Source: Evansella sp. LMS18 (GTDB lineage: Bacteria; Bacillota; Bacilli; Bacillales; Salisediminibacteriaceae). From it: a stretch of 64,000 nt of DNA. The notes beneath the pieces were generated by a model that was not told where the DNA came from, did not search any database, and saw only the letters and a program-made list of their open reading frames with translations. Of this stretch, positions 44,618-54,307 are shown in pieces. Every line of letters starts with the position of its first letter. Position 1 is the stretch's first letter. Both the position numbers and the translations under genes were made by a program. The DNA is taken from the NCBI RefSeq assembly GCF_024362785.1, contig NZ_CP093301.1, forward strand, positions 558,001-622,000, in the 5' to 3' direction.

Positions 44618-45886
44618 TTATTCTTTAATCTGCCCATTCCCCTTGATAATGTATTTTTCAGAAGTCAGGGCATCCAGCCCCATAGGGCCGCGGGCATGTA
44701 GTTTTTGGGTGCTTATCCCTATTTCAGCCCCGAAGCCGAATTCAAAACCATCTGTGAAACGGGTGGAAGCATTATGGTATAAAGCTGAAGCATCAACAAA
44801 AGTGAAGAATTTCTGAACCTGGCTCTCATCTTCCGAGATTATTGCTTCAGAATGCCTGGAACCATATGATTGAATATGTTCAATAGCTTCATCAGTACTT
44901 TCAGTCATTTTTACTGAAACAACTAAATCCAGGTATTCTTCCCCCCAATCCTCCTCTGTGGCCGGAACAACAGATGGAACTGCAGCGGAAACTTTTTCAT
45001 CTCCTCTTACTTCCACCCCTTTGTTTTGCAGGGTGTCTATAAGTCGGACCACCTGCTCTTTTGGAAACTCCGAATGGATTAATATCGATTCAGCTGCATT
45101 ACAGACGGAGGGACGCTGAGTCTTTGCATTAACAGCAATCTTAACCGCCGTATCAGGATCAGCAGATTTATCGATATATATATGGCAGTTCCCGGCGCCG
45201 GTTTCCAGAACAGGCACGGTAGCTTTTTCTACTACAGTCTTAATGAGCTGTTTTCCTCCCCGGGGTATTAATACGTCTATATATTCTTTCATTTTGAAGA
45301 GTTCTTCCGCGGCTTCATAACTTGTGTCTTCAATCAGCTGGACAGATTTTTCAGGTAACCCGGAGTTCTTTAGTGCCTTCTGGATAACTTTCACAAGAGC
45401 TATATTAGAATGCAGCGCTGAAGAGCTCCCTCGTAAAATAACGGCATTCCCCGTTTTAAGGCACAGTGTGGAAGCATCCACAGTAACATTCGGCCTTGCT
45501 TCATATATCAAGCCAATAACTCCAAGGGGAACCTTTATTTTCTTGATAACAAGCCCATTTGGCCGCTCCCATTTCTCCGTTATTTTCCCGACGGGATCAT
45601 CCATTTCCGTTAGTTGACTGATTCCTTCAGCCATCCCCTGTATTCTTTCTTCAGTCAAAATTATTCTGTCCAGTACAGCCTTCGAAAGACCTTTTTCTTC
45701 CCCCTTGCTGATATCCTTCTTATTTTCCTCCAACAGGTAATCACAGTTCTCTAACAGCTCGTTTTTTATCTGGTGCAGCGCATTATTTTTCTCGTTTGCT
45801 GATAAACCTCCAAGGTAAGCCGATATTTCCCTGGCAATCGCCGCCTTTTCACTTACTTCCGATGCCTTTACTCTAACTTCACCCAT
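44618..45886 (-). CDS. proA: gamma-glutamyl phosphate reductase
   Basis: Second step of proline synthesis: NADPH reduction of gamma-glutamyl phosphate to the semialdehyde. The 422 residues belong to the aldehyde dehydrogenase superfamily, with catalytic Cys in [14 protein letters not shown] and the binding motif [23 protein letters not shown] lies before the ATG. Located 18 bp downstream of proB. Confidence 0.97.
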   Translation of the reverse strand: MGEVRVKASEVSEKAAIAREISAYLGGLSANEKNNALHQIKNELLENCDYLLEENKKDISKGEEKGLSKAVLDRIILTEERIQGMAEGISQLTEMDDPVGKITEKWERPNGLVIKKIKVPLGVIGLIYEARPNVTVDASTLCLKTGNAVILRGSSSALHSNIALVKVIQKALKNSGLPEKSVQLIEDTSYEAAEELFKMKEYIDVLIPRGGKQLIKTVVEKATVPVLETGAGNCHIYIDKSADPDTAVKIAVNAKTQRPSVCNAAESILIHSEFPKEQVVRLIDTLQNKGVEVRGDEKVSAAVPSVVPATEEDWGEEYLDLVVSVKMTESTDEAIEHIQSYGSRHSEAIISEDESQVQKFFTFVDASALYHNASTRFTDGFEFGFGAEIGISTQKLHARGPMGLDALTSEKYIIKGNGQIKE

Positions 45887-45904
45887 TTGCCTTCACCCCT
45901 CTGA

Positions 45905-46990
45905 TTACTTTTTTGCAAGAGCCACCCAGTTGTCCCGGTGTATTACTGTTAAAGAATGCTGCGGTGAAACTGAAAGGGACGTTAATTCAGAGTGGCTGTA
46001 GTTTACCTGGCCTTTTCCTAAATGCTCTCCTGACAGGTCATGTACTTCCACAACTTCCTTTGCAGAGAATGTTCCTTCTATCTTCGTAATGCCGGCTGCC
46101 AGGAGGCTCCTCCCTTTGTCCAGGAGGGCTTCTTTTGCCCCTTCGTCAATGGTAATAACTCCCGCACAACTGGAATGGAGATTAATCCATTGTTTTTTAC
46201 ACTTCATGACCGGCGGTTTGTCTGTGCCGATATATGTGCCATCCCCATATCCATCGATAATTTTTATTAATTTATCCCTTCCGCTCCCATTCCCCACAAA
46301 AACACGTACACCCAGAGATAACGCAGTTTTTGCGGCCTGGAGCTTCGAATGCATCCCCCCGGTGCCAAACTTTGAGGTGGAGGCAGGAACAGTTGATAAA
46401 AGCTCATCATCTATGTCACTGAGCAGATCATACTTTTTCGCAAGGGGATCAAGTACCGGATTAGTTGCATATAAACCGTTAATGTCCGTGAGCATAATCA
46501 GAAGATCTGCATGTACCATACCGCTTACAAGAGCAGACAGCATATCATTATCACCAAACGTCAGCCCCTTAACAGAAACAGAATCATTTTCATTGATAAT
46601 CGGAAGAACTTGTCTTTTAAGCAGTTCCTCTAAAACCGCATGAACATTTTTATAATCTTCATGGGCTGAGAAATTCTGCCTTGTAAGCAGCATCTGGCCA
46701 GTCTTAATGCTGTGGAACCGGAATGCTTCTGCATAAGCCTGCATCAGCATTCCCTGCCCTACTGCGGCGGAAGCCTGCCTTCCTTCCAGTGTATTGGGCC
46801 TTACTGGATACCCCATTTCTTTAAACCCTGCTGCTACAGCACCAGAGGAAATAAAAATTACTTCGTGCCCTTGATGAACTAATTCCGAAATAGCCTGCAC
46901 ATGATCGATTAACTTTTCAAAACTTAAACTTCCGTCTTCTTTCGTAAGTGAACTGCTGCCGATTTTAATTACCAGCCTTTGTTTCTTCAC
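45905..46990 (-). CDS. proB: glutamate 5-kinase
   Basis: First step of proline synthesis. The 361 residues have the amino acid kinase domain (LVIKIGSSSLTKEDG, FISSGAVAAGF, NENDSV, FGDNDMLSALV) and a C-terminal PUA domain. A GTG start at 46990 fits AAGGAGG 8 bp upstream; the frame extends further without support. No T-box precedes the operon; instead the promoter overlaps a perfect palindrome. Confidence 0.96.
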   Translation of the reverse strand: MKKQRLVIKIGSSSLTKEDGSLSFEKLIDHVQAISELVHQGHEVIFISSGAVAAGFKEMGYPVRPNTLEGRQASAAVGQGMLMQAYAEAFRFHSIKTGQMLLTRQNFSAHEDYKNVHAVLEELLKRQVLPIINENDSVSVKGLTFGDNDMLSALVSGMVHADLLIMLTDINGLYATNPVLDPLAKKYDLLSDIDDELLSTVPASTSKFGTGGMHSKLQAAKTALSLGVRVFVGNGSGRDKLIKIIDGYGDGTYIGTDKPPVMKCKKQWINLHSSCAGVITIDEGAKEALLDKGRSLLAAGITKIEGTFSAKEVVEVHDLSGEHLGKGQVNYSHSELTSLSVSPQHSLTVIHRDNWVALAKK

Positions 46991-47062
46991 ACGTACAGCC
47001 TCCTTCTCTTGTAATGCCAGCATATCCCCCGGATAACATCCAGCCTATTCCATTACAGTTAT

Positions 47063-47101
47063 AGTATATTTATTATTATACATGAATAAATATACTGTCA
47101 A
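47063..47101 (-). promoter_or_regulatory. proBA promoter overlapped by a 12-bp inverted repeat
   Basis: On the minus strand, -35 TTGACA (47101-47096) and -10 TATAAT (spacer 15) or TAATAA (spacer 17). AGTATATTTATT and AATAAATATACT form a perfect inverted repeat with a 10-bp centre (47063-47096), covering spacer and -10. This is operator-like; the regulator is unknown. Confidence 0.6.
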
Positions 47102-47137
47102 CAGGATTTTTAATCATTTATTTTCAAACCGAGAGAA

Positions 47138-47170
47138 AAAACCTGCCGGTTATTATTTCCGACAGGTTCT
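47138..47170 (-). terminator. terminator of the symporter operon
   Basis: AACCTGCCGG / CCGACAGGTT stem with one mismatch and flanking A and T tracts. Confidence 0.65.
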
Positions 47171-47188
47171 CTTCTTGGTCATTTATTT

Positions 47189-47256
47189 TTATCCCGATGG
47201 GTTCAACTAACAATCAGTGGGGGATCAACCCCAACTGATTGGAGGTTCACTTTATA
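47189..47256 (+). repeat. hairpin repeat family H, copy 2
   Basis: TTATCCCGATGGGTTCAACT, then CAATCAGTGGGG...CCCCAACTGATTG, then GAGGTTCACTTTATA. It overlaps the last codons of the Yip1 gene on the minus strand. Confidence 0.7.
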
Positions 47257-47797
47257 GTCCAGGGGGGACAAGAATATAATAGATGCTGGCAAAAAAGACA
47301 AACACAGCAAATACTGACGTGTATGCTTTCCATCCTTGGAATCCCTGGGTCGTCTCATGTATTTTAACACAGATAAAATACATCCAGATTAACGCCACTA
47401 TTACACCGGCCCACGTGAGCAGCCCTCCACCGGCACCTGTCAGCCCCGGTATAGCCAGGAGTCCGGGTATCAGGGCCACCGCAGCCCCCCGGTTAAGGTC
47501 GCCGATATTCCCTGGCCCCCCAAAGCCTCTTGCTCCTGCCCAGAGCAGTACTGCCAGGCCAAGCCTTGTAAGCCAGACTGAAAATAAACCAAATAAGATA
47601 AATATAAACGGTACTGCAACATTGCGCAGCAACTCCGATTCAAAACTTGCAATAAAACCTGCATTTGCATAAATCCCCATTATTCCATAAATTACTCCCG
47701 CCATAATCACAATCATCCGGCTGTAAATTGGCGCCTTTTTTTCAGTTAGAAACTCCCTGTACGAGGAAGATTGAAGACAAATCATTTTTCCAATCAA
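47252..47797 (-). CDS. Yip1-domain membrane protein
   Basis: A membrane protein of about 181 residues with five predicted helices and the Yip1-like pattern (helix, GPGNIGDLNRGAAVALIPGLLAIPG, helices). I chose a TTG start at 47797 because AAGGAGG lies 8 bp upstream; longer starts overlap the symporter gene. Third gene of the symporter operon. Function is unknown; Yip1 proteins in bacteria are often accessory membrane proteins. Confidence 0.65.
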   Translation of the reverse strand: MIGKMICLQSSSYREFLTEKKAPIYSRMIVIMAGVIYGIMGIYANAGFIASFESELLRNVAVPFIFILFGLFSVWLTRLGLAVLLWAGARGFGGPGNIGDLNRGAAVALIPGLLAIPGLTGAGGGLLTWAGVIVALIWMYFICVKIHETTQGFQGWKAYTSVFAVFVFFASIYYILVPPGL

Positions 47798-47817
47798 CAG
47801 TAAAACCTCCTTCATGC

Positions 47818-49464
47818 CTACATATTCCAGGGCATCATCGCCCATATTGCAATGACAGCAAAGAAGATCACTGTGATAGCTGCGCCCGCTGTACTGTTGT
47901 ACCGTTTAGGATGAATATCTTTCCAGCCATGAATCCTTTCAATAAGTGCATGGTCTTCTTTGGTTGTCAGCTTTGGAGAAAGCCGCGGAACTCTGTTCGT
48001 TATATAAGAAACCATAATTAGCAATATGAAGCTCAGCGGAATGGCAAGCATTGCACCGGAGAGGCCCATTCCATCCGTCACACTATGGCCCGTAAGCACT
48101 ATATTCGGGAATACAAACGGGGATACAATAATATATACTGCTCCGCCAATGACAGAAGCTGCAATTGCGCCAAATTTATTGGCTTCCTTCCACCATACCC
48201 CCACGATAATCAGAGGAGCATTTGTTACCCCTGCAAGGCCGAATGCCCATAGTATACTGACTACCAGGAAGGCTGGAGGATTAATCGCAAGCAGGATACT
48301 AATAACACCTCCTGCAAAGATAGCAGCATATCCAAGCTTCATTTTGGTTTTCTGCTTTAATCCCGGCTTTAATGTTGTAACGATATCCTGGGAAAGGAGA
48401 GCACCGATAGCGAGCAGATTTCCACTTAGTGTGGAAAGACCTGCCGAAATGGCCCCTGCAATCACAAGAGCGGTTACCCATTCAGGGTTATAAACAAGGT
48501 TCAGAATTAAAGTGAGCTTATCAGCATCTTCCGGTGAGATTGCCACACCTTGTGTTTCTGTAGCATAGACACCAACAAAGCCCATGGCATACGTCGCAGA
48601 AAATACAAGACCGATAATAAAAGCAAACCAGACCATTGCCGAGCGGGCACTCTTTAAGCTTGATGCTGTATATATCCGCATGGCAAGATGGGGCAGACCA
48701 AGCGACCCAATAGTTAATCCAATAAGCGATACATACCACTTCGGTGAGAACTGATAATCAAAGAAATTTGGCATTGCCTCAAGCATAGCCGGAACCATAT
48801 CCGCATAAAGCAGAGGAGGAAAAAACCAGCCGCTGCCGCCTACGGCTTTCATGATCGCGCCTAAAGGCACAATAAACATTAAAGCTATGATAACCATTTG
48901 AATAGCCGCGTTATTTGATGCCCCAGCCATTCCCCCGATAGTAATATATCCTACTATTATCAACCCTCCCGCTATAAGGCCGGTCAGGTACGGAATTCCC
49001 AGAACAGTTTCAAAAGCAAGAGCAATCCCGATCATCTGCCCGAGGGAATACATGATAGAAACGAGAATCATAAACAGCGCAGCAATAATCGAAGCACTTA
49101 TTCCGTATCTTTCCCTTATAAAATGAGTCGGAGAGAATGCCCCCATACGCCTTAAGCTTGTACCGTAAATAATTGTGATGAGAGGAATAGATAAGATAAG
49201 CTGTATCCAGAGCATAATAAACGGAACCTGGAGCTGTAAAATCAATGCCGTGATACCAAGAAACGTTGCAAGACTCATATAAGTAGCCGCCATAGCCAGA
49301 CCGTTTGTCAATGGACCGATACTTGCCCCTGCTACATACAGATCAGTTACAGAGGTAGTTTTCCGGTTGGATATGTAACCTACTACGTAAAATAACAGAA
49401 AGGTAACTACTATTGCCGCAATCCCTAACAGGGGATTCGATAACTGCCATGCTTCTTCTCCCAT
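47818..49464 (-). CDS. sodium:solute symporter (SSS family, ActP-like)
   Basis: A 548-residue transporter with about 13 membrane helices. SSS features include YVAGASIGPLTNGLAMAATYMSLATFLGI near the N-terminus and AGAISAGLSTLSGNLLAIGALLSQDI in the second half (sodium-site region). It resembles cation/acetate symporters that pair with a small membrane subunit, which is encoded just upstream. A cre site at the operon promoter also fits a carboxylate substrate, but the substrate is not proven. Confidence 0.88.
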   Translation of the reverse strand: MGEEAWQLSNPLLGIAAIVVTFLLFYVVGYISNRKTTSVTDLYVAGASIGPLTNGLAMAATYMSLATFLGITALILQLQVPFIMLWIQLILSIPLITIIYGTSLRRMGAFSPTHFIRERYGISASIIAALFMILVSIMYSLGQMIGIALAFETVLGIPYLTGLIAGGLIIVGYITIGGMAGASNNAAIQMVIIALMFIVPLGAIMKAVGGSGWFFPPLLYADMVPAMLEAMPNFFDYQFSPKWYVSLIGLTIGSLGLPHLAMRIYTASSLKSARSAMVWFAFIIGLVFSATYAMGFVGVYATETQGVAISPEDADKLTLILNLVYNPEWVTALVIAGAISAGLSTLSGNLLAIGALLSQDIVTTLKPGLKQKTKMKLGYAAIFAGGVISILLAINPPAFLVVSILWAFGLAGVTNAPLIIVGVWWKEANKFGAIAASVIGGAVYIIVSPFVFPNIVLTGHSVTDGMGLSGAMLAIPLSFILLIMVSYITNRVPRLSPKLTTKEDHALIERIHGWKDIHPKRYNSTAGAAITVIFFAVIAIWAMMPWNM

Positions 49465-49469
49465 TTTCC

Positions 49470-49751
49470 TTACGCCCCTTCCTCGCTGTTTCTCTCTTTT
49501 CCGAGAGTTTTCTGGTAGTTGTTCTCTCTCTCAATTTCCTCGTCGATCCGGTTACCGAGCCTGCTTGCAACAATGGTCAGAATAAATATCCCGAACCAGC
49601 CGGAAAGAATAGGAACGATGTACATAATCGGGAAACCAAACAGATATCCTTCTACAGGAAAAATAGAAAATATTAATGCGACATTTCCGGCAAGCAAAAA
49701 TAAAACTGTTAATAAAATGGTGATCCGCACTTCAAGCTTGTAAGCTTTCAT
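49470..49751 (-). CDS. small two-helix membrane subunit of the symporter
   Basis: A 93-residue protein with two predicted helices (ITILLTVLFLLAGNVALIF and a second one near residues 40-62) and a charged C-terminal tail. The pairing with an SSS symporter 5 bp downstream resembles the YjcH-ActP arrangement. GAGGAGGGA precedes the ATG at 49751. A longer frame extends upstream through the regulatory region and is not used. Confidence 0.75.
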   Translation of the reverse strand: MKAYKLEVRITILLTVLFLLAGNVALIFSIFPVEGYLFGFPIMYIVPILSGWFGIFILTIVASRLGNRIDEEIERENNYQKTLGKERNSEEGA

Positions 49752-49783
49752 AATCTCCCTCCTCTTTGCTGAATGTTTTTTTC

Positions 49784-49801
49784 TGACTGATCGCTCAGTC
49801 G
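49784..49801. promoter_or_regulatory. TetR-type palindrome in the symporter leader
   Basis: TGACTGATCGCTCAGTCG has 6-bp arms GACTGA/TCAGTC, a pattern typical of TetR/AcrR operators. It lies 33 bp upstream of the small-subunit start and downstream of the predicted promoter, so it would act as a roadblock. No TetR gene adjoins it. Confidence 0.5.
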
Positions 49802-49892
49802 ATGATCCTTTCAGAGAAGTCACCATATTTTTTAGAAATAGAGGGCCTTTATCTCCCGGTTTTTCACCTGAAAGAATCTCTGATATTCCAAG

Positions 49893-49922
49893 ATTGTAAC
49901 CGCTTCCAACAAAAAGTGTCAA
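49893..49922 (-). promoter_or_regulatory. symporter operon promoter with a cre site
   Basis: Minus strand -35 TTGACA, 18-bp spacer, -10 TACAAT. TGGAAGCGGTTACA (49908-49895) matches the CcpA consensus TGWNANCGNTNWCA except for one base and overlaps the -10, predicting carbon catabolite repression. Confidence 0.7.
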
Positions 49923-50058
49923 TATAGTTTTTAAAAAATTACGAATATTTATAAAACTTTAGTTTATTAGCCCTATATTGATTCATGAACATCTTATTTT
50001 AAGGGTCTCTGGAACTATGTCCCTTCCTTAGATAACGGGAAATTTGCAAGGGCAAAAA

Positions 50059-50113
50059 TAAAGTGAACCTTCAATCAGTGAGGGTTTTACAGACGGTTAC
50101 CTCGGGATAAAAA
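50059..50113 (-). repeat. hairpin repeat family H, copy 3
   Basis: Read on the minus strand: TTTTATCCCGAGG, an altered centre, CCCTCACTGATTGAAGG and TTCACTTTATT. The outer blocks match copy 2 in order and orientation, but the left hairpin arm has been replaced. Confidence 0.6.
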
Positions 50114-50152
50114 TTTAACACGAATTCCAACTCTTCGTTTTTCAGAACAGTA

Positions 50153-50182
50153 AAAAACCGGCCAAATTTGACCGGTTTTCTC
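50153..50182 (-). terminator. terminator of pheST
   Basis: AAAACCGGCCAAA / TTTGACCGGTTTT stem with one mismatch, T-rich on both sides. Confidence 0.85.
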
Positions 50183-50226
50183 TCATCTTAGCTTTCCATT
50201 CCTGCTGTATTCTTTTATTCCTGTCA

Positions 50227-52647
50227 TTACACTCGAAGTGAAGCGCCTATTCTCTCTTCCAGCCCGGATACAACCCTGTCATGGACTTTAGAAACTTCTT
50301 CATCTGTCAGTGTCTTTTCCGGATCCTGGTAACGGATGGAAAACGCAAGGGATTTCTTGCCTTCTTCCAGATGTTCACCCTGGTAAACATCAAACAATCC
50401 CGTTTGTTTCAGCAGTTCCCCGCCAAGTTCCCGTATTGCCTTTTCCACTTCTCCAGCCTGAACAGACTCGTCCACAACAAGTGCTATATCACGGTCGACA
50501 GCTGGATAACGAGGAATCGGAGTATATCGAAGCTCTTCTGTCTCAAGCTCCATCAGCTTTTGCAAATCTGCCTCCAGTAAGTATGTTTCAGGAAGGGACC
50601 ATTCTTTTGCCGTAGCAGGATGAAGCTGTCCAAGGACAGCAGCCTCTTCTCCATTAACTTTCAGTATTGCCGTTCTGCCAGGGTGGAAGCCTGGTTTTTC
50701 TGTCTGGACAAACTCAATTTCCCCGGTAACATTTAATTCTTCAAGAAGACCTTCCAATACACCTTTTACAACAAAGAAGTCCACTGGCTTCTTTTCCCCC
50801 TGCCAGAGATTCTCCTGCCAAAGACCCATAAATGCTGCTGCAAGGAATGTTGTTTCCTCAGGCTGTTTTGTTACTACTTCTTCCTCCGTACGGAAAACAG
50901 AGCCCATTTCATACAGATGCACATTCAGGCTGCTTCTGTTTTTATTATGGCTGACCGCATCCAGGAGATGTGGAAGGAGGGTGGTACGTAAAGTACTTCT
51001 TTCTTCACTCATAGGCAGGGCAACTTTTACACGGAGCCGGTCCTCTTCTGTAAAATGAGATTCTTTCTGGGCAGTTGTTAAAGAATAACTGATTGCCTCG
51101 TTGATACCTGCATTTTCAAGAAATCTCCTGACCTTCCGCTTTTTCTTCTGAGTTGCAGTTAAGCCTCCTGGTGTTGCGGGAGTGCTTGGAAGTGTAACAG
51201 GAATATTATCATACCCGTACAGTCTCGCAACCTCTTCAACAATATCCGCTTCGATCTGGATATCCTGCCTTCTCGTAGGAGCACTGATAATAAATGTGCC
51301 GCCGTCTTCTTCAGATGGGAATTTCAGCCGGCCAAAAATACCCTTAACTTCTTCAACATCGATGGCAGTCCCCAGGACCTTATTTATTTTTTCCAATGTG
51401 ATAGTAACTTTTTTCGGCTCTCTGTCCAGCTGGTCGAATTCCTGCACGCCTGCCAGGACAGTTCCATCTGCAAGTTCTGCAATGAGCTTTGCAGCACGCT
51501 CACCGGCTTCTCTTACACGATTTGGGTCCACACCTTTTTCGTAACGAGCACTGGCATCACTTCTGAGCCCGTGGTCACGGGAAGCTTTTCTCACAGTAGC
51601 TGGAGTAAAGTAAGCTGCTTCAAGAAGAATATTTGTCGTGTCGTTCTCAACTTCTGAAGTGGCTCCTCCCATTACACCAGCAAGCGCCACTGGTTCAGAT
51701 CCGTTGGTTATCACAAGGTGGTCTGCTGTTAGTGTTCGCTCCGTGTTATCGAGCGTAACTATTTTTTCCCCTTCCTGCGCTTTTCTTACAAGCACTTCTT
51801 TCGAACCGAACCGGTCATAATCAAAGGCATGAAGTGGCTGTCCATACTCCAAAAGAACATAGTTCGTTACATCAACCACATTGTTGACAGGACGAATTCC
51901 AGAAGCCATTAACGTGTTTTGCAGCCAGAGCGGAGACGGGCCAATTTTGACGTCCTTAATAATAAACGCTCCGTAATATGGGTTATCTTCCTTTGCATCT
52001 ACGTTTACTGCTATGTAGTCAGATGCATTTTCAGCGCCTGTTTCCAGCGCTGTATCCGGAAGCTTTACGTCCCTTCCAAGGATAGCTCCAACTTCATAAG
52101 CAACTCCAAGCATGCTAAGGCAGTCGGCACGGTTTGGTGTTAAATCAAGCTCGAGCACTTCATCATTTAAACCTAATTGCTCTGCAGCATCTTCCCCAGG
52201 AGCCACTTCAACAGGAAAGTTATAAATTCCTTCAGCGTACTCTTTGGAAACCAGCTTTCCTTCGAACCCAAGTTCCTGCAGTGAGCAAATCATCCCCTCG
52301 GAAACCTGGCCTCTCAGTTTAGCACGTTTTATTTTCATTCCTCCCGGCAGCCTTGCACCTACCTTCGCAACAGCTACATACTGGCCTTTTCCTACGTTTG
52401 CGGCTCCACAGACAATTTGCACAGGCTCCTCTTCCCCGATATCAACCTGGCACAAATTTAGTTTATCCGCTTCAGGGTGTTTCTCACACTCCAGAACCTT
52501 TCCTGTTACAAGGTTTTTAACACCTTTATTCATAGAGTGGACAATATCCACCTCCACACCGCTTCGTGTAAGCTTTTCAGCTATTTCCTGCGGCGTAAGA
52601 TCATCTATGTCAATATATTGTTTTAACCATTGATATGATACAAGCAC
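50227..52647 (-). CDS. pheT: phenylalanine-tRNA ligase beta subunit
   Basis: Part of the alpha2-beta2 enzyme charging tRNA-Phe. The 806 residues have an N-terminal EMAP/OB tRNA-binding domain (CEKHPEADKLNLCQVDIGEE), B3/B4 editing domain, B5, a catalytic-like core and a C-terminal ferredoxin-fold anticodon-binding domain (RYPAVDRDIALVVDESV). The GTG start has AAGGAGG upstream. Cotranscribed with pheS 38 bp upstream. Confidence 0.98.
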   Translation of the reverse strand: MLVSYQWLKQYIDIDDLTPQEIAEKLTRSGVEVDIVHSMNKGVKNLVTGKVLECEKHPEADKLNLCQVDIGEEEPVQIVCGAANVGKGQYVAVAKVGARLPGGMKIKRAKLRGQVSEGMICSLQELGFEGKLVSKEYAEGIYNFPVEVAPGEDAAEQLGLNDEVLELDLTPNRADCLSMLGVAYEVGAILGRDVKLPDTALETGAENASDYIAVNVDAKEDNPYYGAFIIKDVKIGPSPLWLQNTLMASGIRPVNNVVDVTNYVLLEYGQPLHAFDYDRFGSKEVLVRKAQEGEKIVTLDNTERTLTADHLVITNGSEPVALAGVMGGATSEVENDTTNILLEAAYFTPATVRKASRDHGLRSDASARYEKGVDPNRVREAGERAAKLIAELADGTVLAGVQEFDQLDREPKKVTITLEKINKVLGTAIDVEEVKGIFGRLKFPSEEDGGTFIISAPTRRQDIQIEADIVEEVARLYGYDNIPVTLPSTPATPGGLTATQKKKRKVRRFLENAGINEAISYSLTTAQKESHFTEEDRLRVKVALPMSEERSTLRTTLLPHLLDAVSHNKNRSSLNVHLYEMGSVFRTEEEVVTKQPEETTFLAAAFMGLWQENLWQGEKKPVDFFVVKGVLEGLLEELNVTGEIEFVQTEKPGFHPGRTAILKVNGEEAAVLGQLHPATAKEWSLPETYLLEADLQKLMELETEELRYTPIPRYPAVDRDIALVVDESVQAGEVEKAIRELGGELLKQTGLFDVYQGEHLEEGKKSLAFSIRYQDPEKTLTDEEVSKVHDRVVSGLEERIGASLRV

Positions 52648-52685
52648 AGTGATTCCTCCTTTATATATTTAACAGTAGCTTTCAA

Positions 52686-53720
52686 TTACACTCGATTGAA
52701 CTGGGACAGAAAACGAACGTCATTGGCATAGAAATGGCGGATGTCATCAATACCGTATTTCAGCATGGCAAAGCGCTCCACACCCATACCGAAAGCAAAT
52801 CCGGAATATTTCTCAGGATCGAATCCACCCATACGAAGAACGTTTGGATGTACCATTCCGGAACCGAGAACCTCTATCCAGCCTGTATGCTTACAGGTTC
52901 GGCAGCCTTTCCCTTCACATAATGCACAGGAAATGTCCAGCTCTGCGGAAGGTTCAGTGAACGGGAAAAAGCTTGGGCGGAGCCTGATTTCTCTGTCTTC
53001 GCCGAAATACTGTTTTACAAAGACTTCAAAAATCCCTTTCAAATCACTCATTCGGATTCCTTCGTCTACCATCAATCCCTCAATTTGCATGAATTGGTGT
53101 GAATGAGTAGCGTCATCTTCATCCCGTCTGTAAACTTTTCCGGGAACAATTATTTTCACCGGGCCTTTTCCTTCGTGCTTTTCCATAGTCCTTGTCTGAA
53201 CAGGAGAAGTTTGCGTACGAAGGAGCAAGTCCTGTGTGACAAAGAATGTATCCTGCATGTCACGGGCCGGGTGATGCTTCGGCAGGTTCAGAGACTCAAA
53301 GTTATAATAGTCCGTTTCTACTTCAGGACCCTCGGCGACTGAGAAACCCATGCCGATGAATACATCTTCGATTGTTTCTATCACCGAAGTCAGCGGGTGG
53401 CGGCTCCCTTTATTGATTGCCCGTCCCGGGAGCGTAACATCAATGCTCTCTTCTTTCAGCTTAGTTTCCATAGCTTCGGCTTCGAGTCTGCCCTCTTTTT
53501 CCTCAATTTTCGTGCTTACTGCCTCACGGACTTCGTTTGCCATCTGGCCTACCTTAGGGCGCTCTTCCTTGGAGACTTTCCCCATACCCTTAAGCACTTC
53601 TGTTATTGGCCCTTTTTTACCTAAGTAAGCCACCTTCAGTTCTCTCAGTTCTTTAAGAGAAGATGCTTCCTCTGCTTTTTTCAGTGCTTCTTCTTTCAAT
53701 TCCTGCAGACGATCCAACAT
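52686..53720 (-). CDS. pheS: phenylalanine-tRNA ligase alpha subunit
   Basis: The catalytic subunit: 344 residues with the N-terminal coiled coil, then class II motifs 2 ([20 protein letters not shown]) and 3 ([18 protein letters not shown]). The ATG at 53720 has AAAGGAGG; the frame extends upstream but without a ribosome-binding site. It is controlled by a tRNA-Phe T-box leader. Confidence 0.98.
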   Translation of the reverse strand: MLDRLQELKEEALKKAEEASSLKELRELKVAYLGKKGPITEVLKGMGKVSKEERPKVGQMANEVREAVSTKIEEKEGRLEAEAMETKLKEESIDVTLPGRAINKGSRHPLTSVIETIEDVFIGMGFSVAEGPEVETDYYNFESLNLPKHHPARDMQDTFFVTQDLLLRTQTSPVQTRTMEKHEGKGPVKIIVPGKVYRRDEDDATHSHQFMQIEGLMVDEGIRMSDLKGIFEVFVKQYFGEDREIRLRPSFFPFTEPSAELDISCALCEGKGCRTCKHTGWIEVLGSGMVHPNVLRMGGFDPEKYSGFAFGMGVERFAMLKYGIDDIRHFYANDVRFLSQFNRV

Positions 53721-53925
53721 AAATTTTTCCTCCTTTGAATTCCTGTTCGTTTCCTGACCTCTATCTTTTGTATACACCTATTTGCCCCAGAGCCTGATCC
53801 ACTACCATTCGATGAGCTGGGCAGCACTTTATTTAAACCGGTACCTTACACTCTTGATTTCAGCATCACCGTTTGGATGGGGAAAACGCTGTATCAAAAG
53901 TATCGCAACGAAAAAAAGAGACAAA

Positions 53926-53960
53926 CAAAAAAAGCCTTCTTCCCGGTAAGGGACGAAAGC
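53926..53960 (-). terminator. T-box terminator of pheST
   Basis: Minus strand GCTTTCGTCCC pairs with GGGAAGAAGGC (one mismatch, one wobble) across TTACC, then seven Ts. Confidence 0.85.
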
Positions 53961-53961
53961 T

Positions 53962-54195
53962 CGCGGTACCACCCTTGTTAATGCCTGGAAAAAAATACAG
54001 ACATTCACTCATCAAAAGGTAACGGCCTTTTCGCCGGAGCACCTTCACAAGCCGGTTTAAATATGTATACTTGTGGTCCGGTGTCGACTCCGGAGTGAAT
54101 TCGGCTGCGTTCTGCATAGAAATGCTTCCAGTCTGCGGCATTTCCTCCCTGCATGAGAACTTCCCAGCGTACTACTCTCCTTCACAGTCTTTAAA
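53962..54195 (-). ncRNA. T-box leader (tRNA-Phe) of pheST
   Basis: The minus strand ends with the T-box sequence AAGGGTGGTACCGCG just before the terminator. Upstream lies stem I, including AGTA near the start, a GGAGGAAATGCC segment and the specifier-loop sequence GAATTCACTCC, whose TTC codon specifies phenylalanine. Uncharged tRNA-Phe is expected to stabilise the antiterminator and switch on pheST. Confidence 0.93.
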
Positions 54196-54225
54196 ATTAT
54201 TTCATTGCTTGTTATTATCTACATT

Positions 54226-54254
54226 ATTATATAAGTAATTGATTTTTTTCGCAA
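54226..54254 (-). promoter_or_regulatory. SigA promoter of the pheST leader
   Basis: Minus strand -35 TTGCGA, 17-bp spacer, -10 TATAAT, followed by the T-box leader. Confidence 0.8.
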
Positions 54255-54307
54255 ATGCATTATTTGTTTTTCCACGAAAAAACTTAAAGGGGTCAATCGA
54301 ACACGCG

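Noticed and set aside
46991-47251. T-box leader expected upstream of proBA.
   Set aside because: No AAGGGTGG-type T-box sequence or antiterminator is present on the minus strand.
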